From Planctomycetota bacterium (lineage in GTDB: Bacteria; Planctomycetota; UBA8742; UBA2392): a stretch of DNA of 64,000 bases. Within the stretch, counting starts at the first letter, position 1. The number at the start of each line of letters is the position of its first letter. Location: assembly GCA_022071975.1 (NCBI GenBank), contig JAJVIO010000008.1, forward strand, positions 62,001 through 126,000, written 5' to 3'. Positions 17,019 through 27,600 of the stretch are shown one piece after another. The notes below the pieces were generated by a model, which had not been told where the DNA came from, did not search any database, and was given only the letters and a program-made list of their open reading frames with translations. The translations under genes and the position numbers were made by a program.

Positions 17019-18206
17019 ATGTCCACGATCCGCAAACTCGAAACGCAGGAGCCCGCGGAGGCCGCCTACTACGAAGGCTACAGCCGCGGCCATCTGGATA
17101 CCGCAAAGATGCTGGGGCGACGCTCCCTGATGTATCTGGCGATCGGCGCGTTCTTCGGCGGCGTCCTGATGCTGCTGGTGTTCAGCAGCGGCGCGCTCGA
17201 TCGCCTGGCCGCCGAGCAGGTGGTCGAAGACCCGGCGCTTTCCCAGGAGAAACCCAAGCACTACGTCAACGCTATCAACTGGGCCAAACGCTTCACCGTA
17301 GGCATCGTAGCCGAAACGCCGGACCGCATGGTCGCCACCCGCGCGGGCTACGGCCGCATCCCGGGACAGAGCCACGTGGGCAGCGGTATCGTGCTTAACG
17401 ACCAGGGCTACATCCTGACCAATGCGCACGTGATCCCGACGGACGCCAAGAAGCTGAACGTGGTGCTGGGCGACAACATGTTTGAAGCGCGTTTCATTGG
17501 AAAGCGCGACGAATACGACCTGGCGGTGATCAAGATTGTCGCCGAAGAGCTGGTGCCCGCCAGCCTGGGCGACAGTGACAAGGTCGAGCAGGGGGATGTG
17601 GTCGTCGCGATCGGCAGTCCATTCGGCCTGTTCCACACCGCCACCGAGGGCATCATCAGCTACGTGGGCCGTCGCAATGACGCTGCCAGTACGCTGGTGC
17701 GCAACTACCTGCAGACCTCGGCGGCGATCAACCCGGGAAATTCGGGCGGGCCGCTGATCGACCTGACCGGTCGCGTGATCGGCATCAACACCTGGAAGCT
17801 GGCCGAGCAGGGGGAGGGGACGGACAGCATCGGCTTTGCGATCCCCATCAACGTGGCGCGCCGCGTGTTCGACGCGATCATCGCCAGCGACGATCCTGCC
17901 CGCGACAGCACTATCAGTTCCGTGCCGCGGTCAATCTCTACCGCTTTCCTGGGGGTGGTGATCGACCCGGGTTTCCGGCCGGAAGCCGAGCAGGGGGCGC
18001 TTGTGCGCGAAGTGGTTTACGGCACGGCGGCGGATGAAGCGGGTATCAAGGCGGGCGACCTGATCACGCGGATTGAAGGGACCAACATCGACGGCTTGGA
18101 CGACCTGCGCAAGGCGCTGATGCAGTTTCAGCCCGGGCAGCGCATCAAGCTGACCTACACGCGCAACAGCGTGGCGCACACGATAGAAGTGACGCTTCGG
18201 GACTGA
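17019..18206 (+). CDS. DegP/HtrA-type serine protease with PDZ domain
   Basis: The product has 395 residues. A membrane anchor at about 37-58 (SLMYLAIGAFFGGVLMLLVF) holds a trypsin-like domain in the periplasm. The triad is His in YILTNAHVI, Asp in DEYDLAVIKI and Ser in NPGNSGGPL. One PDZ domain follows at about 305-395 (ADEAGIKAGDLITRIEGTNIDGLDDL). One PDZ plus an anchor resembles DegS rather than two-PDZ DegP. The start at 17019 has AGGAGG 8 bp upstream. The neighbouring 15.3-kb gene also ends in PDZ. Confidence 0.92.
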   Translation: MSTIRKLETQEPAEAAYYEGYSRGHLDTAKMLGRRSLMYLAIGAFFGGVLMLLVFSSGALDRLAAEQVVEDPALSQEKPKHYVNAINWAKRFTVGIVAETPDRMVATRAGYGRIPGQSHVGSGIVLNDQGYILTNAHVIPTDAKKLNVVLGDNMFEARFIGKRDEYDLAVIKIVAEELVPASLGDSDKVEQGDVVVAIGSPFGLFHTATEGIISYVGRRNDAASTLVRNYLQTSAAINPGNSGGPLIDLTGRVIGINTWKLAEQGEGTDSIGFAIPINVARRVFDAIIASDDPARDSTISSVPRSISTAFLGVVIDPGFRPEAEQGALVREVVYGTAADEAGIKAGDLITRIEGTNIDGLDDLRKALMQFQPGQRIKLTYTRNSVAHTIEVTLRD

Positions 18207-18427
18207 TAAGGCGCTGCACTAACCTGTTCATTGGTGAAAAAACTTAGTCAGCTAACTAAGAGTAATCGTCAGCGCGCCCGGTAAGCGGGGCGCGGACGCA
18301 ACCTCCGCACATTCCTGCAGCGAACCAACTGAAGCCGGAGAGTGCCCATTCTCTTGGTGTCCAATGCCATGCGCGATAAGAGCCGGAGCAGCCGATGTGG
18401 GAAGCATGGAACATGGTAGGTGTTGAT
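18207..18427. other. Intergenic region, no gene seen
   Basis: 220 bp between the convergent protease and MBL genes. A weak stem CTTAGT / ACTAAG at about 18243-18260 is the only structure noticed. No coding frame, tRNA or clear terminator was found. Confidence 0.5.
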
Positions 18428-19297
18428 TCACGACCGCAGGGGCTCAGCGCGGTATTTACTGCGGTCCTTTAGCATTCTTCCAACCGGCCACTCGGGCTCG
18501 TGGTAGAAGAAACAGGTCGTGTTGCGCTCTACCACTTTGGGGTACAGCTTCTCGCGCGCGTGATAGCTGCCGCCTGCGTTGATGTCGTATGCGCTGATCC
18601 AGGCCGTGGGAACGTGGCTGATGGTCGGTACCAGGTCGCCGAAGAACACGCCGTATTCTCCGTTGCTCTCAAACCAGATTACCGCGTGGTTCTCCGTGTG
18701 GCCGTTGGTGAACTCGAAGTACACGCCGGGCACGATTTCGCCGTCGCCTTGAACGGTGCGCAACTTCGACTGCAGGGGCTTCAGTGTCTCGGGCGCGTAG
18801 CTGGCCTTGTGCAGGTTCGAAGGATTGATCGCGATTTCCCACTCACCCTTCTGCGCCACGTACACGGCGTTGGGGAAGCTGGGCACGTACTTTCCCTCCA
18901 CCAGCTTGCACAGGCCGCCGGAGTGGTCCCAATGCAGGTGGGTGCAGGCCACGGTATCCACAGTTGACGGGTCAACACCCTGGGCGGCGACCAGTTGGTC
19001 CAGCGTGGGGCCGAGCCGTTCAATACCGTAACGCTCGTGCAGGTCAGGCGGAATTGCCTGCCCGATGCCGCTCTCGACCACCACGGTGTGGGTGGGCGTC
19101 TGCACCAGCAGCGGGCGCATGGCCATTTTCACGCGGTTGTTCCCGTCGGCCGGCAGCTGCTTTTCCCACATCACCTTTGGCACGATGCCGTACATTGCGC
19201 CGCCATCGAGGCTCAGCCAGCCATCCAGCAGGCTGGTGACGCGGATGTCGCCGATCCGCGTGGTGGGGGTCCCGGTGAAGTAGTCCACGACTCTCAT
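18428..19297 (-). CDS. Metallo-beta-lactamase fold hydrolase
   Basis: The product has 289 residues. The zinc motif is THLHWDHSGG (HxHxDH), followed by a His in FTNGHTENHAVI and an Asp in GVFFGDLVPT, giving the usual dinuclear site. The architecture and length match the AHL-lactonase-like and MBL-fold lactonase subfamily. No signal peptide is visible. The substrate cannot be read from the sequence. It starts with ATGA overlap on the ClC gene, so it is the second gene of a two-gene operon. Confidence 0.88.
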   Translation of the reverse strand: MRVVDYFTGTPTTRIGDIRVTSLLDGWLSLDGGAMYGIVPKVMWEKQLPADGNNRVKMAMRPLLVQTPTHTVVVESGIGQAIPPDLHERYGIERLGPTLDQLVAAQGVDPSTVDTVACTHLHWDHSGGLCKLVEGKYVPSFPNAVYVAQKGEWEIAINPSNLHKASYAPETLKPLQSKLRTVQGDGEIVPGVYFEFTNGHTENHAVIWFESNGEYGVFFGDLVPTISHVPTAWISAYDINAGGSYHAREKLYPKVVERNTTCFFYHEPEWPVGRMLKDRSKYRAEPLRS

Positions 19298-21309
19298 TGG
19301 CTGATCCCCTGGAATCGCCCGGACAGGTCGGCCGGCGCGTTCTCCGCCTTGGCGGCCTGGTCGTAGTGCATCGTGCGCTTGATATACGCGTTGTTCAGCT
19401 GGCGCCGGCTGATGATGCCAAGAAGCTCCTTTTCGTCGTCATCGCTGACCACCGGGAACTCGTCCAGGTCCGTGTCGGCAAACTTGTTTGCCACCTCAGC
19501 CAGGGTTTCTCGCGGGTGCACGGTCACCACGTTGTGGTGGGCGACGTCAGCCGCGACCAGCAGCTGCCACAGCTCGGTTTCGTCCAGCACCGCTCGCAGG
19601 TCGTTCAGGCTGAAGATGCCTGCGAAACGCCCGTTGCGGTCCACCACCGGGTAGTAGTGCTGGCGCGTGCTCTTCATGGACAAAATCTGCTGCAGGGATG
19701 TGCCTTCTTCGATCGTTTCGTAGTTCGCTAGTTCCGGCAGTACGTCTGCCACGCGGATTTCCTTCAACACGTTGACCGCGAAATCACCAAGGTGGGCGGG
19801 ACTCTCCTTGCGGTTCGCCACCTGGGTCAGGAACAGCTTGTAGCGCCGTGCCAGGATGAACGTGATTGCGCACGTCCACATGGCCGGCAGCAGCAGGTGG
19901 TAACTTCCCGTCAGCTCGCTCACGATGATCACGCTGCTGACCGGCACCTTCGCGACGCCTGTCCAGAAGCCCGCCATGCCGACCAGGGCGAACACGGCCG
20001 TGACCGCTACCAGTTCCTGGGGTCCCTGCGGCACGACGCCAGCGGGAAGGATGTCCACGGGAAGCACTTGATAAAAGAGGATGCCGACGCCGGCCCCGAC
20101 GCAGCCGCCGATCACCATGGAAGGCGCGAAGTAGCCGCCTGCCCCGCCGCTGCCGATCGTCAGGGCCGATGCGATGATCTTGCCGAAGGCGATCAGGAAA
20201 AATACCCACCAGACGCCGCCGCCACCCAGCGCGATGTTCAGCGCGGAGTAGCCGTCACCCATCACCGCGAACAAGGCCCGCTGCGGCGTACCGTCGCTCG
20301 ACCACATGGAGGAGAGGTAATAGAGGCTGATCGCGACCAGGCCTGCCGTCCCAGCACCCAGCATAGGCCGGATGATGCGCGGAATCTTGACCAGCCGCCG
20401 CTCAAGCAGGTGCTGGCTCTTTACAAAGATGTAGCCGGAAAGCGCGAGCGCGAATGCCAGCGCCGTCAGCGGCACCAGCTCAAGCGGATTGGTGAACTGG
20501 TAGTTGGCGGCCACCTTGCCGAACAACGAACCCCACCCGAAGTTCAGGCAGAAGACGCAATAGCTGATGATGCTCGCAATGGTCGCCGGGATCAGCACAT
20601 CCGGCTCAAACTCCGCGTCGCTGTACAGCACTTCCGCAGCCATCAGGCCGCCTGCCAGCGGTGCGCGGAACATGCCGCCGATGCCGGCGGCCAGCCCCGC
20701 CACCAGCAGGATGCGCCGCTGCCGTTGCGTCAGCTTGAACTTGTCGCCCAGCCAGCTGCCAAGGCTGGAGCCCATCAGGGCGATGGGGCCTTCGCGCCCC
20801 GCCGCCCCGCCGCTGCCCAGGGTAATCGTGCTGGCGACAAATTTCTTCCAGACGTTGCCCTTCTGGAAACGGCCGCGTTCATGGTGGAACGAACGAATGG
20901 CGACTTCGGTACCGGCCTGGGTCTTGTCCTTCGTGCGCCAGTACCACAGACCCAGCAGCAGGCCGCCCAGCGCGGGCACGACGGCCAGCATCCAGACCTG
21001 CGGATTGGAAACGTCCGGCGAAGGCAGCAGGCTGTTTACGCGCTCGTACCAATTGTTGACCTCGAGGGTCTCTTCCGTTTCCTCGGATAGGCCGCCAAGG
21101 CTGCCGAACAACAGGTTGCGGACCAGTTCAGAGATGGAAAAGAAGGCAACGCCGACCACGCCCACCAGCGCGCCAAGCAGCGCCGAAAGCAACGGCAGGC
21201 GTCCAAGAGACTGGATCCCGTGCGCCGAAACCCAGTCGCCGGCATCAAACTTCCCCTCGCGGCTGCTGCCAGCTTTCGGGGTTGAGGCAGTTGTGCGTCC
21301 TTCAGTCAT
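19294..21309 (-). CDS. ClC-family chloride channel or antiporter with CBS domains
   Basis: The product has 671 residues. About ten or more membrane spans fill residues 40-480. The motif GSGGAAGREGPIALMGSS contains the GREGP signature with the gating glutamate. GSGGAGGYFAPSMVIGG matches the third conserved filter region. The first filter motif (GSGIP in E. coli) is replaced by AGTEVA, which may alter ion selectivity. Two CBS domains lie at about 530-640 (RQHYYPVVDRNGRFAGIFSLNDLR and DLDEFPVVSDDDEKELLGIISRR) and would give nucleotide-type regulation. Confidence 0.93.
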   Translation of the reverse strand: MTEGRTTASTPKAGSSREGKFDAGDWVSAHGIQSLGRLPLLSALLGALVGVVGVAFFSISELVRNLLFGSLGGLSEETEETLEVNNWYERVNSLLPSPDVSNPQVWMLAVVPALGGLLLGLWYWRTKDKTQAGTEVAIRSFHHERGRFQKGNVWKKFVASTITLGSGGAAGREGPIALMGSSLGSWLGDKFKLTQRQRRILLVAGLAAGIGGMFRAPLAGGLMAAEVLYSDAEFEPDVLIPATIASIISYCVFCLNFGWGSLFGKVAANYQFTNPLELVPLTALAFALALSGYIFVKSQHLLERRLVKIPRIIRPMLGAGTAGLVAISLYYLSSMWSSDGTPQRALFAVMGDGYSALNIALGGGGVWWVFFLIAFGKIIASALTIGSGGAGGYFAPSMVIGGCVGAGVGILFYQVLPVDILPAGVVPQGPQELVAVTAVFALVGMAGFWTGVAKVPVSSVIIVSELTGSYHLLLPAMWTCAITFILARRYKLFLTQVANRKESPAHLGDFAVNVLKEIRVADVLPELANYETIEEGTSLQQILSMKSTRQHYYPVVDRNGRFAGIFSLNDLRAVLDETELWQLLVAADVAHHNVVTVHPRETLAEVANKFADTDLDEFPVVSDDDEKELLGIISRRQLNNAYIKRTMHYDQAAKAENAPADLSGRFQGISQ

Positions 21310-21390
21310 CGGTTGCGCGGTTCCGGCTGTTCAGCCCTTGTATAGCTGTCAGTCGTGTAAACATGAACCCCGTGGAACGACGCAATGAAA

Positions 21391-21418
21391 CAGGGCCCTT
21401 TCGTCAGAAAGGGCCCTG
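21391..21418. terminator. Strong 12-bp hairpin after the lipoprotein gene
   Basis: A perfect 12-bp stem CAGGGCCCTTTC / GAAAGGGCCCTG with loop GTCA lies 20 bp past the stop of the minus-strand lipoprotein gene and is followed there by TTTC. It can act for both converging sides. Confidence 0.7.
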
Positions 21419-21437
21419 CAGTCAGTGGACGTTGCGA

Positions 21438-22310
21438 CTAGCGCTCGTGGTAGACGAACCAGTCCTGCAGCAGGCCGTTCTCGAAGATGAACTCGGCCGT
21501 GACGATGGTTTCCTGGCCGTTGAGGTCGCTGAAGGTCATGTAGTACTGGTGGGTTTCAAAGGGGCGGTGGATGATGATGTGATCCGGCTCGCGCCCCTGG
21601 AACCAGCTGAACAGCTCGTTGCGGCTGCGCGCATACAGCAGGTTCTCAGCGACCAGATAGTCGCCCGAGCTGACGCGACGCACGCCCTGGTACTCGGAGT
21701 CGCCCAGCTTCTCGCGGTGGGCGAGCTCGACGCGGTTCAGGTCGTCGCGGGCGGCATTGGCCTGGCGCTTGATCTCGTTGATACCCATGCCGCGTTCGAG
21801 CACGGTGTCGAACTTGTCCATCAGGCGCGATTCGAACTCAAGCAGGTGGCGTTCGCGATCCTGTTGCGCCACGGTGTGGGCGTTCCAGCTGACAAGCTGG
21901 TCGGCCCGGAACAGCAGCCAGAAGTTGGTACGACTCTCGGTATTGTAGCGGCTGTAGAACAGCATGGTGCTGTCGCCGCGCTTGGTGACCTCGTCCGGCG
22001 CCTCGATGATGCGCCGCTTGGCAGCGTCCACGCTGATGCCGCGTGACAGCTTGCGATGCAGGTCGGCGCGCACGTCGACGCCGTTGCGTCGCAGCCACTG
22101 TTCGCGCTCAAAGGAGTCCTCGATGTCCAGGAACTCCGTACGCTCCTTGTCGGTCATCACCTGCAGGTACGGGCTCCAGCGGCTCTTGGTCGGCGTGGAC
22201 AGGCCGCCTACGGCCTCAGGCCCGCTGCCGCGGACTTCCGGGCCGCTCGAGCAGCCGGCGCCAAGCAGCAGTGCGAAGGCGACAAGGGCTGACAATACGA
22301 GGTATCGCAT
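21438..22310 (-). CDS. Predicted lipoprotein, unknown function
   Basis: The product has 290 residues. A signal peptide with lipobox LGAGCSS at about residue 20 marks it as a lipoprotein. The mature part is soluble and charged, with RERHLLEFESRLMDKFDTVLERGMGINEIKRQ as a likely helix or coiled coil and a beta-rich C-terminus (FETHQYYMTFSDLNGQETIVTAEFIFENGLLQDWFVY). I do not recognise a known domain, though the end recalls small outer-membrane assembly-like folds. It stands alone and ends in a strong terminator. Confidence 0.8.
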   Translation of the reverse strand: MRYLVLSALVAFALLLGAGCSSGPEVRGSGPEAVGGLSTPTKSRWSPYLQVMTDKERTEFLDIEDSFEREQWLRRNGVDVRADLHRKLSRGISVDAAKRRIIEAPDEVTKRGDSTMLFYSRYNTESRTNFWLLFRADQLVSWNAHTVAQQDRERHLLEFESRLMDKFDTVLERGMGINEIKRQANAARDDLNRVELAHREKLGDSEYQGVRRVSSGDYLVAENLLYARSRNELFSWFQGREPDHIIIHRPFETHQYYMTFSDLNGQETIVTAEFIFENGLLQDWFVYHER

Positions 22311-22460
22311 GCGGGTACGTCAGATACGGGTCCGGGGGGTGCTTTGACTATAGCCGGGGGGTGTGTCCGCGCAAGCCTTTCCACGCCACGGCTTTGTCAC
22401 GGGAGCTGGTTGCGCATGCAGTTCATGGTAGGCTTGGGCTGCCATTGCCGGAGCCAGGCC

Positions 22461-22958
22461 ATGTCTGAAACTCCCCCATATCAGAACGTCGGCAGTCCGT
22501 TGATCGAGCAGGATGCCGAGTACCTGGTCGCGCTGCTGAACCGTGAAAAGATTCCGCATCTTCTGGTGCAGGATTTTGACCAGCCGCTCGCCGCAGTGGG
22601 GCGCACCTGGTTCGTGCAGGTGCAGGCGAAACACCATTCTTGGGCGGCGCAAATCCGGGCCGACGAGTTTCCGGAACCAGCCGGTGACGTTGAGGCAGCG
22701 CCTGACCAGCCCGAGCTGACATCGCGGAAGCGCCCCATTCTGCGTTCGCTGTTTTTTGGTTTCGCCGGCGCGATGGTGGGTTTGCGCGTCGGCGTGAAAC
22801 TGCGCGGTGGGGGAGTTGGCGCGTTGCTTCTGGGGGGTGTGATGGGCGTGGTCGCGATGCTGGCCAGCTTCCTGTTCGGAGCGCATCAGAAGCCGGTCAG
22901 CGAAGACAGCAAAGTCGCCGAAACAGACGCCGAAGAGCCGGAGAAGCGCGGCGAGTAG
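22461..22958 (+). CDS. Membrane protein with DUF2007-like N-terminus
   Basis: The product has 165 residues. The N-terminal half (LIEQDAEYLVALLNREKIPHLLV through VQVQAKHHSWAAQI) resembles the small DUF2007 putative signal-transducing domain, which has a similar helix and beta order. One glycine-rich membrane region follows (FFGFAGAMVGLRVGV and LLLGGVMGVVAMLASFLFGA, about two spans), then a short charged tail. The start at 22461 has GGAG 7 bp upstream; the longer reading from 22344 has no such signal. Function unknown. Confidence 0.65.
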   Translation: MSETPPYQNVGSPLIEQDAEYLVALLNREKIPHLLVQDFDQPLAAVGRTWFVQVQAKHHSWAAQIRADEFPEPAGDVEAAPDQPELTSRKRPILRSLFFGFAGAMVGLRVGVKLRGGGVGALLLGGVMGVVAMLASFLFGAHQKPVSEDSKVAETDAEEPEKRGE

Positions 22959-22968
22959 CCGGTCACGC

Positions 22969-24453
22969 TCAGGCTTCTTCCCGGGTGTATTCCTTGCCGT
23001 CGTAACCCAGCAGAAGTTCTTTACCCTCTTCCAGGGTCGTCAGCCACACCGGGCGGCTCCAGATCTGGTGCACGTTCTTCAGGGTCTCGCGGGCGTAGTT
23101 GTCGTCCAGGTCAAAACCGTCATGGCGGTGTACCATCAGCAGCTCGCCGCGGTTGCTGTAGTTTCCGTCCTCAATGTAGATGTAGGGTTCGCCCATGTTG
23201 GTCAGGGCGGTCTTCAGCTTGTTCTTGATCTGTTTGAAGCTGCGGCTGCTGATCTCGTACTCCCCGCTGGCCGGGTTGTAGTCGTAGGTGAACAGCTTGG
23301 CGCGCTGGCAGAAGTCGGGTGTCAGGAACTCGTCGATGAACGTCAGGTCGTTGTAGATGCGGCGCACCTGGAAGATCTTCTCACGTCCCTTGCCGCGTTC
23401 GTTGGTGTCCCAGTTCGCCTTGGCCGCCAGGTCGTCGCAGCGCTCCCACTCCAGGCCGTGCATGCCGTGGTCCCAGCGGTACTCGATGTCGCGGAACAGC
23501 TCAAGCCCCAGCTTGTACGGGTTGATCACCCCGGGCTGCATGCCCATGGTCATGCTGTGGTGGTCGGCGAAGTCCACGATCTCGGCCGCGGTGGCGGCTT
23601 TCTGGGTCATGATGGTGCTGTGCCAGTAGCTGGCCCAACCCTCGTTCATGATCTTGGTCTGGCGCTGGGGCGCGAAGTAGTAGGCTTCTTCGCGGATGAT
23701 GCCGATTACGTCGCGCTGCCAGTTGCGCAGGGGCGCGTAGTTCATCAGGAACCACAGCACGTCCTTGACCGGCTCAAGCGGGAACTTGGGCGGCTCCTGC
23801 GCCTTTCGCTCCAGCTCGGCGCGCTTCTGGGCCATGATCTCGGGCGGATTGATGTAGCGGTCCATGTAATCCTTGGACTGCAGCTTGGTAACTTCGATCC
23901 GCACGGTTTCGTCGTCCAGCGCCACCGACTCCTGACGTGCCAGCGGCTTGGTGAACGGCAGCATCGGGTCGATCAGGTTTTCCAGGCTCAAGCAGGCGTC
24001 GATGAAACGCTCCACCCTGTCACGGCCGTAATGATCCATGTAGCGGCGCACGCGGGCGGCGTGGTTGGCCATCTGGTCAACCATCTTGCGGTTGGTCTTG
24101 CTGAAGAAGGCGTTGTTCTTGAAGAAGTCGGCATGGCCGTAGACGTGGGCCATTACCAGCTTCTGCGAGACGAAGTCATTGCTGTCCATCAGGTAGGCAA
24201 TGACGGGGTCGTTGTTGATCACCAGCTCGTAGATCTTGCTGATGCCGTAGGTGTAGCTCTTGATCAGCTCTTCGTAGGACATCCCGAAGCGCCAGTGGGG
24301 GTAGCGGGTAGGGAAGCCCCCGTAGGCGGCCACTTCGTTGAGTGCCTCATAGTCCAGCATTTCGAAGTGGACGTCGAAGAAATCGAGACCGAAGTCCTTG
24401 GCGTGCTTCAGGATCTCCTGCTGGGTGCTTGCCAGTTCGTTGTTCAGGATCAC
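22969..24453 (-). CDS. SpoVR-family protein
   Basis: The product has 494 residues. It is a cytosolic member of the SpoVR/YcgB family, which often works with PrkA kinase and a YeaH-type VWA protein. Diagnostic stretches are [72 protein letters not shown] and [14 protein letters not shown] at 24453 is the best start, with GGAGG 6 bp before it. PrkA and YeaH homologues lie in this window at 41.8 and 46.5 kb, so the module is split over about 23 kb. Confidence 0.93.
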   Translation of the reverse strand: MILNNELASTQQEILKHAKDFGLDFFDVHFEMLDYEALNEVAAYGGFPTRYPHWRFGMSYEELIKSYTYGISKIYELVINNDPVIAYLMDSNDFVSQKLVMAHVYGHADFFKNNAFFSKTNRKMVDQMANHAARVRRYMDHYGRDRVERFIDACLSLENLIDPMLPFTKPLARQESVALDDETVRIEVTKLQSKDYMDRYINPPEIMAQKRAELERKAQEPPKFPLEPVKDVLWFLMNYAPLRNWQRDVIGIIREEAYYFAPQRQTKIMNEGWASYWHSTIMTQKAATAAEIVDFADHHSMTMGMQPGVINPYKLGLELFRDIEYRWDHGMHGLEWERCDDLAAKANWDTNERGKGREKIFQVRRIYNDLTFIDEFLTPDFCQRAKLFTYDYNPASGEYEISSRSFKQIKNKLKTALTNMGEPYIYIEDGNYSNRGELLMVHRHDGFDLDDNYARETLKNVHQIWSRPVWLTTLEEGKELLLGYDGKEYTREEA

Positions 24454-24698
24454 GCGCAACCTCCAGCCCCGTAACTAAAGTACCGCCAAGGAGTAACTCC
24501 GTACAGGTGTTGAAACAAAGGGCGACGGCGGGACAGTCCCAGCCGAACTGTGTCCCCTGTCGCAACAGTCCGGTGTGCGGAAAGTAAGAAAGTAAAATGA
24601 ACCGGTAAAATGGTCAGTCGTTGGTGTAATCAAGGCGAGATCTGGGCGACTCACCTCTGTTGTTCTTTGACACTTCGGACGATTGAAGGGAGGCACCA
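24454..24698. other. Intergenic region with one GGGACAGTCCC palindrome
   Basis: 245 bp between SpoVR and the first subtilase. The palindrome GGGACAGTCCC sits at 24530-24540 and pairs loosely with a downstream ACTGTGTCCCCTGTCGC stretch. It belongs to the same motif family as the cluster at 52.0 kb. A GGGAGG site lies just before the subtilase ATG at 24699. No gene is seen. Confidence 0.5.
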
Positions 24699-27600
24699 AT
24701 GCGGCCCAAACCCGCATTGGCGTTCCTGGCGCTTTCGATTGCGGCCGTGGGGGCATGGATTTCCCTGCCGGTTGCAGTTCACAGCCAGAACGCCACAGGG
24801 GCAGACGCTCGTGGGGACGATGCAGGTCTGACCTCAAGCCTTGAACTGGGAGTCCCGTTTGACAACAACGCCCAGCAGCTATTCGAGAATCAGCTTACCT
24901 TCGACGAGCGGGCCAGACTCATCAAACTGAAGCCCAGATTCGCGATCGCAGAACCCGATTGCCCGCTGCCGACGTCCGAGCCAGTACAACCATTCTACGT
25001 GAGGTTCCATGAACCTCTCGGGCGCGCGTTCGCAATCCGCCTGTCGGCGGCCGGCGCTTCGTTCGTCGGCTACGCCTACCCTAACACCCACTTCATCCGC
25101 GCGAACAGCGCGGAGTCGCTGCTTGCCATCGGCGACCTGCTGCGCGCCGAACCCAACGTGGCCGGCACTCTGCTGCGCCAGCAGATGGACGCCTGCAGCC
25201 GCCACACATGGGAACTGATTCACGACGACTCCTGGACCGAAGCCGAGTTTCAACTGATGTTCTGGCGCGACACCGACGGCCGACACCAGGAAGAGGTGCT
25301 GCGTGCCGCGGGCGCTGAGATCATCGACGCCGCGCGCGACGAGAACGGTGTAATCGACCCGCGCGTGCCGTTCATCGGCGTGCGGCTTGAACGCAACGCG
25401 CTGATGCATCTGGTTTCTCACCCGGACATCGACTGGATTCAGCCCCGCTATGCAAAGGTCATTCACAACACCGCCAGCGCCGCCCTGGTGAACGCCGCGG
25501 CCAGCGATGTCGGGCCGGGCACCAGCTACAACCTGGATGGTGGGGGACTGGTGGCTGTGGTATTCGATGGCGGCACGGCGCGCGACACACACGCCGACCT
25601 GCAGAGTGCCGCGGCGCCCAACCCCTTCACGCAGTACTTCACCGGCATGGGCAACAAGCGCGTGCTGATTGCGCCGACCATCAGCAGCCAGCAGCCGGGC
25701 TGGGGCATCACCGACACATCCAGCGTTCACTATCATGCGCAGCACGTAACCGGCACGGTCTGCGGCGACGGGGCCTCACTTGCATCCGCGCGCGGCTTCG
25801 CGCCAGAGGCATACGTGGTCAGCATGGGTTGGGGCAGCATGAATACCGAGCGCCAGATCCTGCGCCACTACTTCCGCCACGTGGCCGACAATCACAGTTA
25901 CGGCAACAGCGGCGGCGGCACCGGCGGCTACGACAGCTCGGCCCAGGCAAGCGACATCGACATCCGCGACATCCTGCTGAACATGAGCAAATCCGCCGGC
26001 AACGACGGATCGGGCAGCAGCACCTGCGGCGACGACACCTGCATGAAGAACGCGCTGGTGATTGCCGCCACCGAAGACAACGGCGCTATCGCCAGCTTCA
26101 GCTCGCGCGGGCCTACCGACGACGGTCGCCTGATCCCGCACTTTGCCTGGAACGGCGTGAACCTCACCAGCACCTGGGATAGCAGCGACACGGCCCACAG
26201 CGCGATTTCTGGTACCAGCATGAGCGCGCCCAGTGCCACGGGTTCAATCGTACTGCTGTCCGAGTTATGGCAGCGCGAGATGAACAACCGGGAACTGGCC
26301 CCTGATGCGCTGCGCGGCCTGCTCGCCGCCACGGCCAGCGACCAGTACAACCAGGGTCCGGATTATCGCTTCGGTTTTGGCATACCCGACATCAAGCGCG
26401 CCTGTGACCTGATACTTGCCAACAAGGCCAGCGGCGGCGACCACATCATCCGCGGCAGCATCCGCCAAGGAGATGTGATCGAGTACGACCTGAGCGTCAC
26501 AAGTTCAGCCACGCCGTTGAAGGTGGTTTGTTCCTGGCTGGATATCTACGCCTCGACAGGCGCCAGCGTCACGCTGGTGAACAACATCGACCTCGAACTG
26601 GTGGCGCCTAACGGCACCACCATCCATTACCCCTGGCGCGGCCTGACAGCCACCGGCGTGCAGACCCACCAGTGGACGCGGACCTCGGCCAACAACCGCG
26701 ACAACATTGAACTCGCGGAAGTGGATGCGCCCACCGTCGGCACCTGGAAGGTGCGCGTCAAGGGCACCTCGATTCCGGCCAATCCACAGAGCGGCGTGCC
26801 TAATGACGCCACAGGCTTCGTGCTCGTCAGCGAAAATGCCATGAGCACCGCCCAGCAGGTGTTTGAGGACAGTCTCAACACCGGCAGCCCTGTTGCCATC
26901 CCAGACAACAACACCACTGGCATTACCCGCAACTTCAGCGTCACCAACAACAACGCGCTGAAAGGTTTGCGTGTGTACGTGGATGTGCGGCACCCGCGCC
27001 GCGGGAACATCCAGATTCTACTGCGTCACCCGGACGGAACCACGGTGACCCTGGAGGGCAACGACACCAGCACACGGCCGGACATCATTGGGGTGTTCCC
27101 GGACACGCGGCAGTACGACGACGACGTGGAATCCCTGTTCGCGAAGCCTGCCAACGGGACCTGGAGTGTGATCGTCAAGGACCTGACCGCCAGCAATACA
27201 GGCACGCTTGAGTACCTGGCGCTTGAGCTGGATTACGACACGGTCAACCCGCCGCCCAACCAGCCGCCCAACGCCAACGCGGGCACAGACCAGAACGTGA
27301 ACGAGGGCGTAACTGTCAACCTGAACGGCAGCGGCAGCACAGACCCGGATAGCGATCCGCTGACGTACCAGTGGGTGCGCATCAGTGGGCCGACCATCAC
27401 AATTGCGAACGCCAATACCGCGACGCCCAGCTTTGTGGCGCCCCAGGTCTCCAGCACGCAGGTGGTGGTGGTGCGCCTCACGGTGGATGACGGAAACGGG
27501 CACCAGGACACGGACGACGTCAGCATTACGATCAACGACGTGCCCGCCCCGAACAACCCGCCAAACGCCAACGCGGGCGTGGACTTCTCGGTAACCGAAG